NCBI GenBank assembly: GCA_017445755.1
Contig: JAFSSE010000036.1
Coordinates: forward strand, 1 to 64,000
Reading direction: 5' to 3'
Source of the DNA: Bacteroidales bacterium
GTDB lineage: Bacteria > Bacteroidota > Bacteroidia > Bacteroidales > UBA932
Length of the DNA stretch: 64,000 nt
The notes under the pieces were generated by a model. The model saw only the letters and a program-made list of their open reading frames with translations. It did no database searches and was not told the DNA's origin. The position numbers and the translations under genes are program-made. Below are positions 44,884 through 52,647 of the stretch, piece after piece (within the stretch, counting starts at the first letter, position 1; each line of letters starts with the position of its first letter).

Positions 44884-46092
44884 CTAAAGCCCGTTATATG
44901 CGGCAAGGGCCTTTGAGAGGACGTAAACCGCCCTCTCCAGATCCTCTTCACATAGGACATAGGCCATCCTGACCTGCTGCCTTCCGGGCTCTGGATCCGC
45001 ATAAAATCCCGCTCCCGGCGCCATCATTACGGTTTCTCCTTTGGGATATTTCTCTGAAACCAATTTGAAATCCGTAAGACACCACTTGCAGAACTTTTCG
45101 GCATCGTCAACCGGAAGCCGCACCATGGTATAGAAAGCTCCCTCGGGCATGGGGGTATAAACCCCCGGAATCCGATTCAGCGCCCCGATAAGGAAATCCC
45201 TCCGGTCCCTGTATTCCTCGAAAACGCCCTCAAGATACTCCTTCGGAGCATCCAGGGAGCACTCCGCCACAATCTGTCCCAAAAGCGGGGGGCTGAGCCG
45301 CGCCTGGGCAATCTTCATGACCGCCTCCAGGACCTTGCGGTTGCGGGTCACCAGGGCCCCGATGCGGATGCCGCATTCGGAGTACCTCTTCGAAACCGAG
45401 TCCACTAGAACCACATTATCCTCAACTCCTTCCAGCGCGAGGGCTGAAAGGAAGGGCTCGTCAGAGTACACGAATTCCCTGTAAACCTCGTCGGAAATGA
45501 GGTAGAGCCCATGTTTAAGGACAATATCCCTTAGCCGGAGAAGTTCATCCCTGGTATAAAGGTAACCGGTCGGATTGTTGGGGTTGCAGAGGAGGATGGC
45601 GCGGGTCCTGGAGGTGATTCTTTCCTCAATCGCTTCCACGGAAGGGAGGCGGAAACCCTCCTCTATTGATGTCCTGACCCCTATGACCCGGATTCCGCAG
45701 GCGGCGGCGAAGGATATGTAATTGGCATATGAGGGTTCAGTTACTATCAGCTCGTCCCCGGGGTCGAAGAGGGCGAGAAAGGACATCAGGATGGCCTCCG
45801 AGCCGCCCGTAGTCACCATGATCTCCTCGGGAGAAACCGAGATGCCGAATTTTCCATAATAGCGGGAGAGCCCGGCCCGAAGGGATGAAAACCCCTGCGA
45901 GGGGCTGTACTCGAGGGTCTTCCTCCCGATAGTCTTCAAGGCGTCGAGGCCGACCTGCGGGGTCGGAATGTCCGGCTGGCCGATGTTGAGGTGGTAAACC
46001 TTGACCCCGTTTCGCTTCGCTTCATCTGCGAAGGGGACGAGTTTCCGTATCGGCGAACTCTGCATTGAAGATACTCTGTCAGATATTTTCAT
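44884..46092 (-). CDS. PLP-dependent class I/II aminotransferase
   Basis: 402-aa fold-type I aminotransferase of the aspartate aminotransferase group. Seen: YHLNIGQPDIPTPQ, YSPSQGFSSLRAGLSRYY, TTGGSEAILMSFLALF, NPNNPTGYLYTRDEL, SDEVYREFVYSD and the Schiff-base Lys in VDSVSKRYSECGIRIG. The C-terminal Arg for the substrate carboxylate is in GRQQVRMAYV. Amino-donor specificity cannot be set. It follows the sulfatase gene by 12 bp on the same strand and probably shares its promoter, an odd partnership. Confidence 0.9.
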   Translation of the reverse strand: MKISDRVSSMQSSPIRKLVPFADEAKRNGVKVYHLNIGQPDIPTPQVGLDALKTIGRKTLEYSPSQGFSSLRAGLSRYYGKFGISVSPEEIMVTTGGSEAILMSFLALFDPGDELIVTEPSYANYISFAAACGIRVIGVRTSIEEGFRLPSVEAIEERITSRTRAILLCNPNNPTGYLYTRDELLRLRDIVLKHGLYLISDEVYREFVYSDEPFLSALALEGVEDNVVLVDSVSKRYSECGIRIGALVTRNRKVLEAVMKIAQARLSPPLLGQIVAECSLDAPKEYLEGVFEEYRDRRDFLIGALNRIPGVYTPMPEGAFYTMVRLPVDDAEKFCKWCLTDFKLVSEKYPKGETVMMAPGAGFYADPEPGRQQVRMAYVLCEEDLERAVYVLSKALAAYNGL

Positions 46093-46104
46093 AGGAAAAC
46101 AGAA

Positions 46105-47697
46105 TTAGTTCATTTTCAACTCATCCGGCAGCGGACAAGGGAGGGAGGTGCGGCGGTCAATCGGCATGACGGCGTCCCATTCGCGCATTTTTGAAGAGAG
46201 GGCAGAGCACAGGTCACGGACCAGTTCGGGATGCTCCGCGGCAACGTCGTTCCTCTCGGAAAGGTCCTCTTCGAGGTTGTAAAGTTCCAGCTCCCCGGTA
46301 TGCATCCTATATACAAGCTTCCAGGGGCCACGGCGGATAGCCGTCATGAAATCGACATCCTCCCGGTCCTCAATCCTCCACTGGTGGGGCATATGGAATA
46401 CGAGCTCCCGCTCCGCCCAGGTCGTTCCACCGACGGAGTCCCCGGGCCCCGCCTTCCCGGTAATAACCGGCACAAGGTCCTCTCCGTCAATGGATTGGAT
46501 GGTCTTGTAGTCCTTAACCCCGGCTATATCCAGAATCGTCGGGAACATGTCCTCCGGCATGGCCGGAACGTCGCAGCGGCCTTTCAGGGTCTTTCCCGGC
46601 CAGTAGAACATCCACGGGACGCGGATGCCGCCCTCATATACGGAGGCCTTCCCCTCCCGAAGCGGGGCGTTCTGGGTGTGGGGGACGCCGCCTTTCCGGG
46701 CGTCAATGCTGTGGCCGCCGTTGTCGGACATGAAGATTATTACAGTATTGTCGGCAACGCCCTTTTCCTCAAGGAAATCCATCAGGTCGCCAAGGGACTT
46801 GTCAACCCCCTCGACCATCGAGGCATAGCGGGCCTCTCCCTCGTCACAACCCTCATCTATATACTTCTGGTAGAAGCGTTTATCCGCAGATATCGGGGTA
46901 TGGACGCCGTAATGGCTCATATAAAGATAGAAGGGCTGGCCGGTTTTTATCGGCTGCTCCAGGGCCTTTTTCGCTTCGAGGGTCAGGGCCTCCGTCAGGA
47001 AGGTATCCGTCCCATAGTACTGAGCCAGGCCCTGGACGGCATTGTGGGTCCACTGTTCGGCATTGTTGGCATAGTTTTCTTCGCCGTAGTAGCTCTTCGG
47101 AAAACCATTGCAGCTCCCCGCGACATTGACGAGGAAACCCATGTTGTACGGGTTGCAACCGGTCGTCCCGGAGGGGCCCCAGTGGGCCTTCCCGACATGG
47201 ATGGTATAATAGCCCGCATCCCTGAGGAGCCGGACCATCGGAGTAATCACGACGCTGTGCTCCGTTCCCTCTTCGGTCGCTATACCGTTCCAGTTCCAAT
47301 CGCTCCGGGCGAAAATGTCGCCCTCGTTGTCATTCACAAAGCCGATTGTGCCTCCGGCGGCGTCGGTCGGAGTATCCTTGACGGGAGCCGTATATGTCGT
47401 TATCCGGGTATGGGCCGAGTTCATGCCCGTCATAAGGGAGGTCCGGGTAGGGGTCGAAAGGGAGCATGCGTAGCCGTTTGACATGATGCAGGCCCTCTCG
47501 GAGAGCCGTTCCATCGCGGGGGTATGGAACATCCGCTGGCGCGGATACAACTCATCCCCGTACTGGACGCCGCTGTCAACCCAGCCATAGTCGTCCACAA
47601 GGAAAAAGATTATATTCGGACGTTCCGCCTGTTTCTCCCCACAGCCGGAAAGCACCGACAGGAGGCCCAGGGCCAAGGGCAGTTTCTCTTTATGCAT
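46105..47697 (-). CDS. S-type arylsulfatase lipoprotein (S1 family)
   Basis: 530-aa lipoprotein sulfatase (lipobox LSGC) with DD metal motif NIIFFLVDDYGW and CSLSTPTRTS, the formylglycine precursor being Ser81 (S-x-P-x-R). Other matches: HVGKAHWGPSGTTG, HYGVHTPISA and FMSDNGGHS. It is clearly a paralogue of the 559-aa enzyme at 16541: same length class, same spacing of motifs and shared stretches such as MVEGVDKSLGDL. It is transcribed divergently from an MFS polyol-type permease 78 bp away, suggesting that the released, desulfated product may be taken up by that carrier. Confidence 0.92.
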   Translation of the reverse strand: MHKEKLPLALGLLSVLSGCGEKQAERPNIIFFLVDDYGWVDSGVQYGDELYPRQRMFHTPAMERLSERACIMSNGYACSLSTPTRTSLMTGMNSAHTRITTYTAPVKDTPTDAAGGTIGFVNDNEGDIFARSDWNWNGIATEEGTEHSVVITPMVRLLRDAGYYTIHVGKAHWGPSGTTGCNPYNMGFLVNVAGSCNGFPKSYYGEENYANNAEQWTHNAVQGLAQYYGTDTFLTEALTLEAKKALEQPIKTGQPFYLYMSHYGVHTPISADKRFYQKYIDEGCDEGEARYASMVEGVDKSLGDLMDFLEEKGVADNTVIIFMSDNGGHSIDARKGGVPHTQNAPLREGKASVYEGGIRVPWMFYWPGKTLKGRCDVPAMPEDMFPTILDIAGVKDYKTIQSIDGEDLVPVITGKAGPGDSVGGTTWAERELVFHMPHQWRIEDREDVDFMTAIRRGPWKLVYRMHTGELELYNLEEDLSERNDVAAEHPELVRDLCSALSSKMREWDAVMPIDRRTSLPCPLPDELKMN

Positions 47698-47719
47698 AAA
47701 TACCTTTCTTCTATTTCCT

Positions 47720-47727
47720 CAAAGGTA
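47720..47727 (-). promoter_or_regulatory. -7 element of sulfatase-aminotransferase unit
   Basis: Minus-strand TACCTTTG (47727-47720), 22 bp before the sulfatase ATG at 47697. Confidence 0.55.
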
Positions 47728-47749
47728 GAAAAAATGGATGAAAATTCCT

Positions 47750-47757
47750 TAACTTTG
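47750..47757 (+). promoter_or_regulatory. -7 element of the MFS transporter gene
   Basis: TAACTTTG, 18 bp before ATG 47776. It rules out longer in-frame starts (for example 47734), which would lie upstream of the promoter. Confidence 0.55.
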
Positions 47758-47775
47758 CACAAAACCGCATATAAT

Positions 47776-48981
47776 ATGGCAGATTTCTTTTCCAGGACCG
47801 GACTTCCGAAGACGCTTTCATGGGCCTTCCTCGGCGTCCTTATTTTCATGATGGGTGACGGCATCGAGCAGACCTGGCTCAGCCGCTACATTACCGAGCA
47901 GGGATTCAACTCCGCCGACCTCTTTACCGTCTATGGCATCACCGTTGCGGTTTCCGCATGGTTCTCAGGGGTCATTGCCGAGACCTTCGGCATTCGTAAA
48001 ACCATGCTTGCGGGCTTCCTCCTCTATGCCCTCGGGGTCGCCGGCTTTGCCGGAATCGGCATCGCCAACATGAACTGGCCCGTGCTGCTGATAACTTATG
48101 CGATAAAAGGCCTGGGTTACCCGCTCTTCGCCTATACCTTCATGGTCTGGATTACCTACCGGGTGGAAAAGGATTCCCTGAGCTCAGCCCAGGGATGGTT
48201 CTGGTTCGTATTCACGGGAGGTCTGAACGTACTCGGCGCCTACTACGGGGTATTCGCGGTGGAGCGGATCGGGGTGATTCCGACCCTATGGACCGCCATC
48301 CTCTTCTCCGCCATCGGTGCGGTTTTCGCCCTTTGGATCAATAAATGTGAGGAAACCAACCTCTTTGCCGATGGAACTCCCCAGGAGGGGTCCCGCTTCA
48401 AACAGCTCCTCAGCGGACTCGCAATCCTCAAACGTGAACCGAAGGTGCTCCTCGGCGGCATCGTCAGGGTAATCAACACCACCTCCCAGTTCGCCTTCGT
48501 CGTTTTCATGCCCCTCTACATGGCCCGGTACGGAGTCACTGACGGCCAGTGGGCAACCATCTGGGGCTCAATTTTCATCCTCAACATCCTTTTCAACCTC
48601 GTTTTCGGAATCGTGGGAGACAAGATCGGCTGGAACAAGACAGTCGTCTGGTTCGGCGGGGTCGGCTGCGCCGTAACCGTACTCCTCTTCTACTATTCCC
48701 CGCAGATTCTCAACCAGTACTGGTTCATCCTCCTCTGCGGAATGCTATGGTGCATCATGCTAGCCGGTTATGTTCCGCTCTCGGCGATAGTCCCCTCCCT
48801 CGTGGATACCGACAAGGGGGCTGCCGTATCGGTCCTTAACCTTGGAGCAGGAGCCGCGGCTTTCGTCGGGCCCCTGCTCGTCAGGGTATTGGAAAAACCG
48901 GTCGGATACGGCGGCATCGCCTGGGTCCTCTCCGGTCTTTACATTATCAGCGCCATAATGACGCACTATATCCGCCGATAA
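47776..48981 (+). CDS. MFS transporter of the polyol permease (RbtT/DalT/CsbX) type
   Basis: 401-aa inner-membrane carrier with about 12 hydrophobic helices. Subfamily clue: the N-terminal MGDGIEQTWLSRYITEQGF, followed by an MFS loop motif in GVIAETFGIRKTMLAGFL and GIVGDKIGWNKT between helices. Relatives carry ribitol, arabinitol or similar small polyols by proton symport; the true substrate here is unknown. Divergent from a sulfatase with a shared 78-bp control region. Convergent with mdh, 9 bp apart. Confidence 0.85.
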   Translation: MADFFSRTGLPKTLSWAFLGVLIFMMGDGIEQTWLSRYITEQGFNSADLFTVYGITVAVSAWFSGVIAETFGIRKTMLAGFLLYALGVAGFAGIGIANMNWPVLLITYAIKGLGYPLFAYTFMVWITYRVEKDSLSSAQGWFWFVFTGGLNVLGAYYGVFAVERIGVIPTLWTAILFSAIGAVFALWINKCEETNLFADGTPQEGSRFKQLLSGLAILKREPKVLLGGIVRVINTTSQFAFVVFMPLYMARYGVTDGQWATIWGSIFILNILFNLVFGIVGDKIGWNKTVVWFGGVGCAVTVLLFYYSPQILNQYWFILLCGMLWCIMLAGYVPLSAIVPSLVDTDKGAAVSVLNLGAGAAAFVGPLLVRVLEKPVGYGGIAWVLSGLYIISAIMTHYIRR

Positions 48982-48990
48982 GGAAAATCC

Positions 48991-49977
48991 TTAAAGATTC
49001 GGGTTGGCTTTCTTCCAGTCCTCGACAGCGGGGATGATGCCGAGACCGATAATCTCGTCACGCATCTTGCAGAGGTGGGCGTAGGAAGCATCGAGGGCTG
49101 CAATTTCTTCGGCAGTTCCCTCCGGTTCGCAGTAGTGGACACCCTCGGCGTCAACGACGGTCGGCATGGCCATCATGACGTTCTGGTACTTGGCGTTGCT
49201 GACATAGGTCCCGGCAGGCCAGGTGAACTTCTCACCGCCGATAGCGGCCTCGATCATCTTCACGGCATTGTAGGCAGGGCTCTGGAAGGAGCTGCGTCCG
49301 CGAAGCTTGATGATATTGCTGCCACCCTGGATGGTGTTGTGCTTGATTTCCTCGAACCTCTCTGCGGAAAGACCGCACTCGGCAAGGGGCTTGCCGTCGA
49401 TCTTGACCTTGGAGGCGAATACCGCCATGGCCTCTCCGTGACCACCGTAAGTATGGGCGCCGGTCACCTTGTACTGAGCGACACCGAATTCCTGCGCGAG
49501 GGCCTCCTGCAGACGGGTGCTGTCGAGGGCGGCGAGGGAGGTGAGCTGCGAGGGCTTGAGACCGGAGTGGATGAGGGCGGTGAGGGCGGTGACGTCGGCC
49601 GGGTTGAAGATAACGACCACGAACTTGGCGTCAGGGCAGTATTTCTTGATGTTGTCACCGAATTCGGCGGCAATCTGGCAGTTGCCCTTGAGAAGGTCCT
49701 CGCGGGTCATTCCCTCCTTACGGGGTGCTCCGCCGGAAGAAATAATATACTTTGCATCCTTGAAGGCAACGGCGGGATCTATGGTGGCGGTGAAATTCAC
49801 ACCCTCGAAAGCGCAGTGGTCCATTTCGGCCAGAACGCCCTTGAGACCGGGCTCAAAGATGTCGTAAAGACAGATGTTTGAAGAAAGGCCAAGGCAGGCG
49901 GCTGTCTGGGCCATGTTTGAACCTATCATGCCGGCCGCACCGACAATCAGGAGCTTTTCATCAGTAAGAAATTTCAT
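48991..49977 (-). CDS. mdh: malate dehydrogenase
   Basis: 328-aa NAD-dependent LDH/MDH-superfamily enzyme. N-terminal Rossmann motif LLIVGAAGMIGSNMAQTAA, the Asp after beta-2 in CLYDIF, the substrate loop GGAPRKEGMTREDLLKGN with catalytic-site Arg residues, NPADVTALTAL, and the active His in TGAHTYGGHGEAM. ATG 49977 gives MKFLTDEKLLIVGAAG; the frame open to 50031 would cross the promoter. Oxaloacetate to malate in the reductive arm toward fumarate; aspA in the window supplies fumarate from aspartate. Confidence 0.92.
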   Translation of the reverse strand: MKFLTDEKLLIVGAAGMIGSNMAQTAACLGLSSNICLYDIFEPGLKGVLAEMDHCAFEGVNFTATIDPAVAFKDAKYIISSGGAPRKEGMTREDLLKGNCQIAAEFGDNIKKYCPDAKFVVVIFNPADVTALTALIHSGLKPSQLTSLAALDSTRLQEALAQEFGVAQYKVTGAHTYGGHGEAMAVFASKVKIDGKPLAECGLSAERFEEIKHNTIQGGSNIIKLRGRSSFQSPAYNAVKMIEAAIGGEKFTWPAGTYVSNAKYQNVMMAMPTVVDAEGVHYCEPEGTAEEIAALDASYAHLCKMRDEIIGLGIIPAVEDWKKANPNL

Positions 49978-50019
49978 AATATCTGTATTAAAAAAACTGT
50001 TGCTTCCATTTGGGCGTCG

Positions 50020-50027
50020 CAAAGATA
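50020..50027 (-). promoter_or_regulatory. mdh -7 element
   Basis: Minus-strand TATCTTTG (50027-50020), 42 bp before the mdh ATG. Divergent from the WG-gene promoter at 50063. Confidence 0.65.
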
Positions 50028-50062
50028 ACAAATAATCCCGAAAGACTTCCGGTTTTTTTTGT

Positions 50063-50070
50063 TATATTTG
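50063..50070 (+). promoter_or_regulatory. -7 element of the WG-repeat gene pair
   Basis: TATATTTG, 46 bp before ATG 50117. Confidence 0.6.
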
Positions 50071-50116
50071 CGGGTCGGCCATTCCGACATCCATGAATAA
50101 TCAGTAACCACGTCAT

Positions 50117-51103
50117 ATGAAAAGACTTATCTTCTGCGCCGCCCTGTTTCTTTCGCTCCTCGCCGGAGCCCAGAAACCCACTTATCCGGTTTACAAGGAA
50201 CTTAAAGACAAGGACCTCGAGGGCATCCTTTCCGTCCAGCAGGACAAAAAGGGACTCTACGGCTTTGCCAATGCAAAGGAGAAATTCGTAATCAAGCCGA
50301 AATTCGACGAGGCGGAAAACTTCGTCGTAGTCTCCTCCAAGAAGGAAGGAACCGTATTCCTCGCCAAAGTAAGGAGCGGCGAGAAGTGGGGTGTCCTGAA
50401 AAGAAACGCCCTCTATCTCTTCCCTCCCCAGTTTGACGCAATCGACGATTTCACGACCTACGGGACCGCCTTCGTGAAACTCGGTGTCGGCTATGGAATG
50501 ATATCCTCGGACGGAGACCTCCTGCTCAACAGTCTCTCCGCCTATGAGAAGATGAAGAATTCATGGACCCTCTACAAAATCCGCGAGCGGTCGAACGAGG
50601 GCCTCTATGACGTTAAAAAGCGTGCCTATATAATCCCTCCTACCGCCTCCTCGATCCAGCTTCTGGACCATGTCGCAATCTATGAGAAGGACGGCAAGAC
50701 CGGAATCATGGACACCGAAGGAAACGAGGTTATCCCCTGCAACTATGACAAGGTAACCCTGGAAAGTCCTTACATCTATACCGAGAAGGACGGAAAATAC
50801 GGCGTCATCAACGAGGAAGGCAAGATTATCTATGACTGCATCCTTCCGAAACGGCCGGATTTCATCGCCCGTGAATACGAGGGAATGCTCCTCGACGGAA
50901 AGCCGGCTATCCTCCGCCGCGACGGCACCCTCCTGACCGCCCGGGAGTACGACGAGCAGATCTTTGCCGCCAATCCGGCCGTCTACAGCGCCGATTCCCT
51001 GCTTCCCCATTTCCTGAAAAAACACCTCTACGAGACCTTAAGCCCCGTTGAGGCGAAGAACCTCTGGTTCGCGGACCACTCCTTCACCCCGGCTCCGGAC
51101 TAG
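50117..51103 (+). CDS. exported WG-repeat protein
   Basis: 328 aa with signal peptide MKRLIFCAALFLSLLAGAQ. The body consists of WG-type beta repeats: KKGLYGFANAKEKFVIKPKFDEAENF, EKWGVLKRNALYLFPPQFD, KTGIMDTEGNEVIPCNYDKV and GKYGVINEEGKIIYD. The repeats are common in secreted or surface proteins and form beta-propeller-like scaffolds; no enzymatic motif is seen. It is followed after 6 bp by another uncharacterised gene with a similar segment, so the two probably act together. Confidence 0.85.
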   Translation: MKRLIFCAALFLSLLAGAQKPTYPVYKELKDKDLEGILSVQQDKKGLYGFANAKEKFVIKPKFDEAENFVVVSSKKEGTVFLAKVRSGEKWGVLKRNALYLFPPQFDAIDDFTTYGTAFVKLGVGYGMISSDGDLLLNSLSAYEKMKNSWTLYKIRERSNEGLYDVKKRAYIIPPTASSIQLLDHVAIYEKDGKTGIMDTEGNEVIPCNYDKVTLESPYIYTEKDGKYGVINEEGKIIYDCILPKRPDFIAREYEGMLLDGKPAILRRDGTLLTAREYDEQIFAANPAVYSADSLLPHFLKKHLYETLSPVEAKNLWFADHSFTPAPD

Positions 51104-51109
51104 TCCCTC

Positions 51110-52084
51110 GTGAAAAAGACCCTGACCGGAGATCTCAATTACATGCGCCAGGCCGTCCAGCCGGTCCTTATCAAAGACGTTCCCGCCATCAGCGTGGCCG
51201 GACTTCCCTGCTACCTCGGGATTCCTTCCCTGGAAGGAGTGAAGGGTATTTATCCCCATGCCGCCTACTTCGTCCTTGCAGGGACTGACGGTCTTCCCCC
51301 GACCCGCATGTTCTACCTTGAGGAGGCCCACTCCTCCGACTTCCTCGGAGCGGAAATCGTAGATGTCCTGAACGACGTCCCGATTCTGAAATACGCTTTC
51401 TGCACCTGGGAGGGCATCCCCATGGCCTTCGTCGCCTACAACAATTTCTCGGAAGAAAATCCCTCTGAGAACCGCTGGTACGAGGTCTCGAACGAAGATG
51501 ACATGGCCCTTCTCGGCATCACAGTCTCCGCTCCCGGCGAGGACGGAATCGCCGTTTACCAGGTTGGAAGCCGCTACGGCTACATCGGACTGACCTCCGG
51601 CTTCTTTACCCAGCCGGTCTTCGACGAAGCCAATGATATAAGCCGCGGTTCCGCCCAGGTCCTCTTCGGCGGCAGGCGCCAGACCCTCAGCATGAATATC
51701 CTGAAGAACTTCCAGAGCGGAGCGGTTCCGGACGGGGCCCTTCTCGGCTTTACCCTGATGGAAGACTTCTCATGGGCCTACGGCGAATGGGCTGTCACAG
51801 GACAGAACCTCCCCGGCGGAGCGGTTTCCTACAAGCTTATCATCGCCGAGGACGGGATTGCCAGGATTACTCCCGCCGCCACCCCGGAGGAAGCGGACAA
51901 GGTTGACACCTTCACCTATAAATTCGAGGCATCCGACCTGGAGGGCTATCGCCTGAAGGTCAATATCGAAGGTTTCACCTCCATCTATGTCGCGGAGAAC
52001 AACGCCCTGCTGCTCGACTACACCGGGGCCTGGGACATTACTGAATCCAACGTAAATCCGCTTCAAGAGCTCGTCAGGAAGTAA
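51110..52084 (+). CDS. uncharacterised protein with a WG-like repeat
   Basis: 324 aa, predicted cytoplasmic since no signal peptide is visible from the GTG start at 51110; the first ATG is 51143 (MRQAVQPVLIKDVPA). One stretch, GSRYGYIGLTSGFFTQPVFDEANDI, resembles a WG repeat like those of the preceding gene. The rest has no family I recognise; the C-terminal 80 residues alternate as short beta strands. Starts 6 bp after the WG gene and ends 1 bp before the end of convergent tsaE. Confidence 0.75.
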   Translation: MKKTLTGDLNYMRQAVQPVLIKDVPAISVAGLPCYLGIPSLEGVKGIYPHAAYFVLAGTDGLPPTRMFYLEEAHSSDFLGAEIVDVLNDVPILKYAFCTWEGIPMAFVAYNNFSEENPSENRWYEVSNEDDMALLGITVSAPGEDGIAVYQVGSRYGYIGLTSGFFTQPVFDEANDISRGSAQVLFGGRRQTLSMNILKNFQSGAVPDGALLGFTLMEDFSWAYGEWAVTGQNLPGGAVSYKLIIAEDGIARITPAATPEEADKVDTFTYKFEASDLEGYRLKVNIEGFTSIYVAENNALLLDYTGAWDITESNVNPLQELVRK

Positions 52085-52085
52085 T

Positions 52086-52511
52086 TCAGCTTTCCCAGCT
52101 CAGCTTCCTGGATCCGTCCGGAAGAACGGAAATACTGACACGGAGGGTTTCCTCCGGCAGGAGATCTTCTATGTTCTCCGGCCACTCCATAATGCAGAGG
52201 CAGCCGCTGTCGACATAGTCGTAAAAACCTATGTCGAGCGCTTCTGAAAGCCGCTCAATACGGTAGAAATCAAAGTGATACATCGGCTCCCCCGAGGCGG
52301 TCCGGTATTCATTCACTATAGCAAAGGTCGGAGAGCTGACGGCGTCTTCGACAACGCCGAGGCGGCGGCAGAGCGCCGTCGTGAAGGTTGTCTTTCCGGC
52401 GCCCATCGACCCGTAGAGGGCAATCAGCCGGTTGTCCCCGATTTCTTTCAGGAACCGCTCCGCCGCCATGTCAAGGGCGGACAGCGTCGGGATTTCTATC
52501 TCATGATGCAT
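52086..52511 (-). CDS. tsaE: tRNA threonylcarbamoyladenosine biosynthesis ATPase TsaE
   Basis: 141-aa P-loop ATPase that works with TsaB/TsaD to make t6A37 in ANN-decoding tRNAs. Walker A is ALYGSMGAGKTTFTTALC (residues about 31-48); SSPTFAIVNEY, YHFDFYRI and the acidic switch IMEWPENIEDLLP are the family hallmarks. Length is normal. It is divergent from comM across a region with a perfect 18-bp inverted repeat that covers its -33 region. Confidence 0.95.
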   Translation of the reverse strand: MHHEIEIPTLSALDMAAERFLKEIGDNRLIALYGSMGAGKTTFTTALCRRLGVVEDAVSSPTFAIVNEYRTASGEPMYHFDFYRIERLSEALDIGFYDYVDSGCLCIMEWPENIEDLLPEETLRVSISVLPDGSRKLSWES

Positions 52512-52518
52512 AACGGGG

Positions 52519-52526
52519 CAAAGGTA
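52519..52526 (-). promoter_or_regulatory. tsaE -7 element
   Basis: Minus-strand TACCTTTG (52526-52519), 8 bp before the ATG at 52511, so the leader is very short. The expected -33 position falls in the left arm of the inverted repeat. Confidence 0.6.
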
Positions 52527-52530
52527 GCAA

Positions 52531-52577
52531 AAATAGTTTTTCCGGAAACAATTTTTGGGTTTCCGGAAAAACTATTT
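52531..52577. repeat. perfect 18-bp inverted repeat, candidate operator
   Basis: AAATAGTTTTTCCGGAAA (52531-52548) and its exact reverse complement (52560-52577) flank an 11-bp loop. Each arm contains the 10-bp palindrome TTTCCGGAAA or its edge, and a third TTTCCGGA follows at 52581-52588. It lies between divergent tsaE and comM and overlaps the tsaE promoter. Either a regulator binding site or a bidirectional hairpin; there is no T-run matching a terminator for a convergent gene. Confidence 0.75.
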
Positions 52578-52647
52578 ACGTTTCCGGAGATTTCGCAGCT
52601 GCGGTTTATGTAACTTGCACCCGGCCATAAACGGCCCTTTTCAGACT

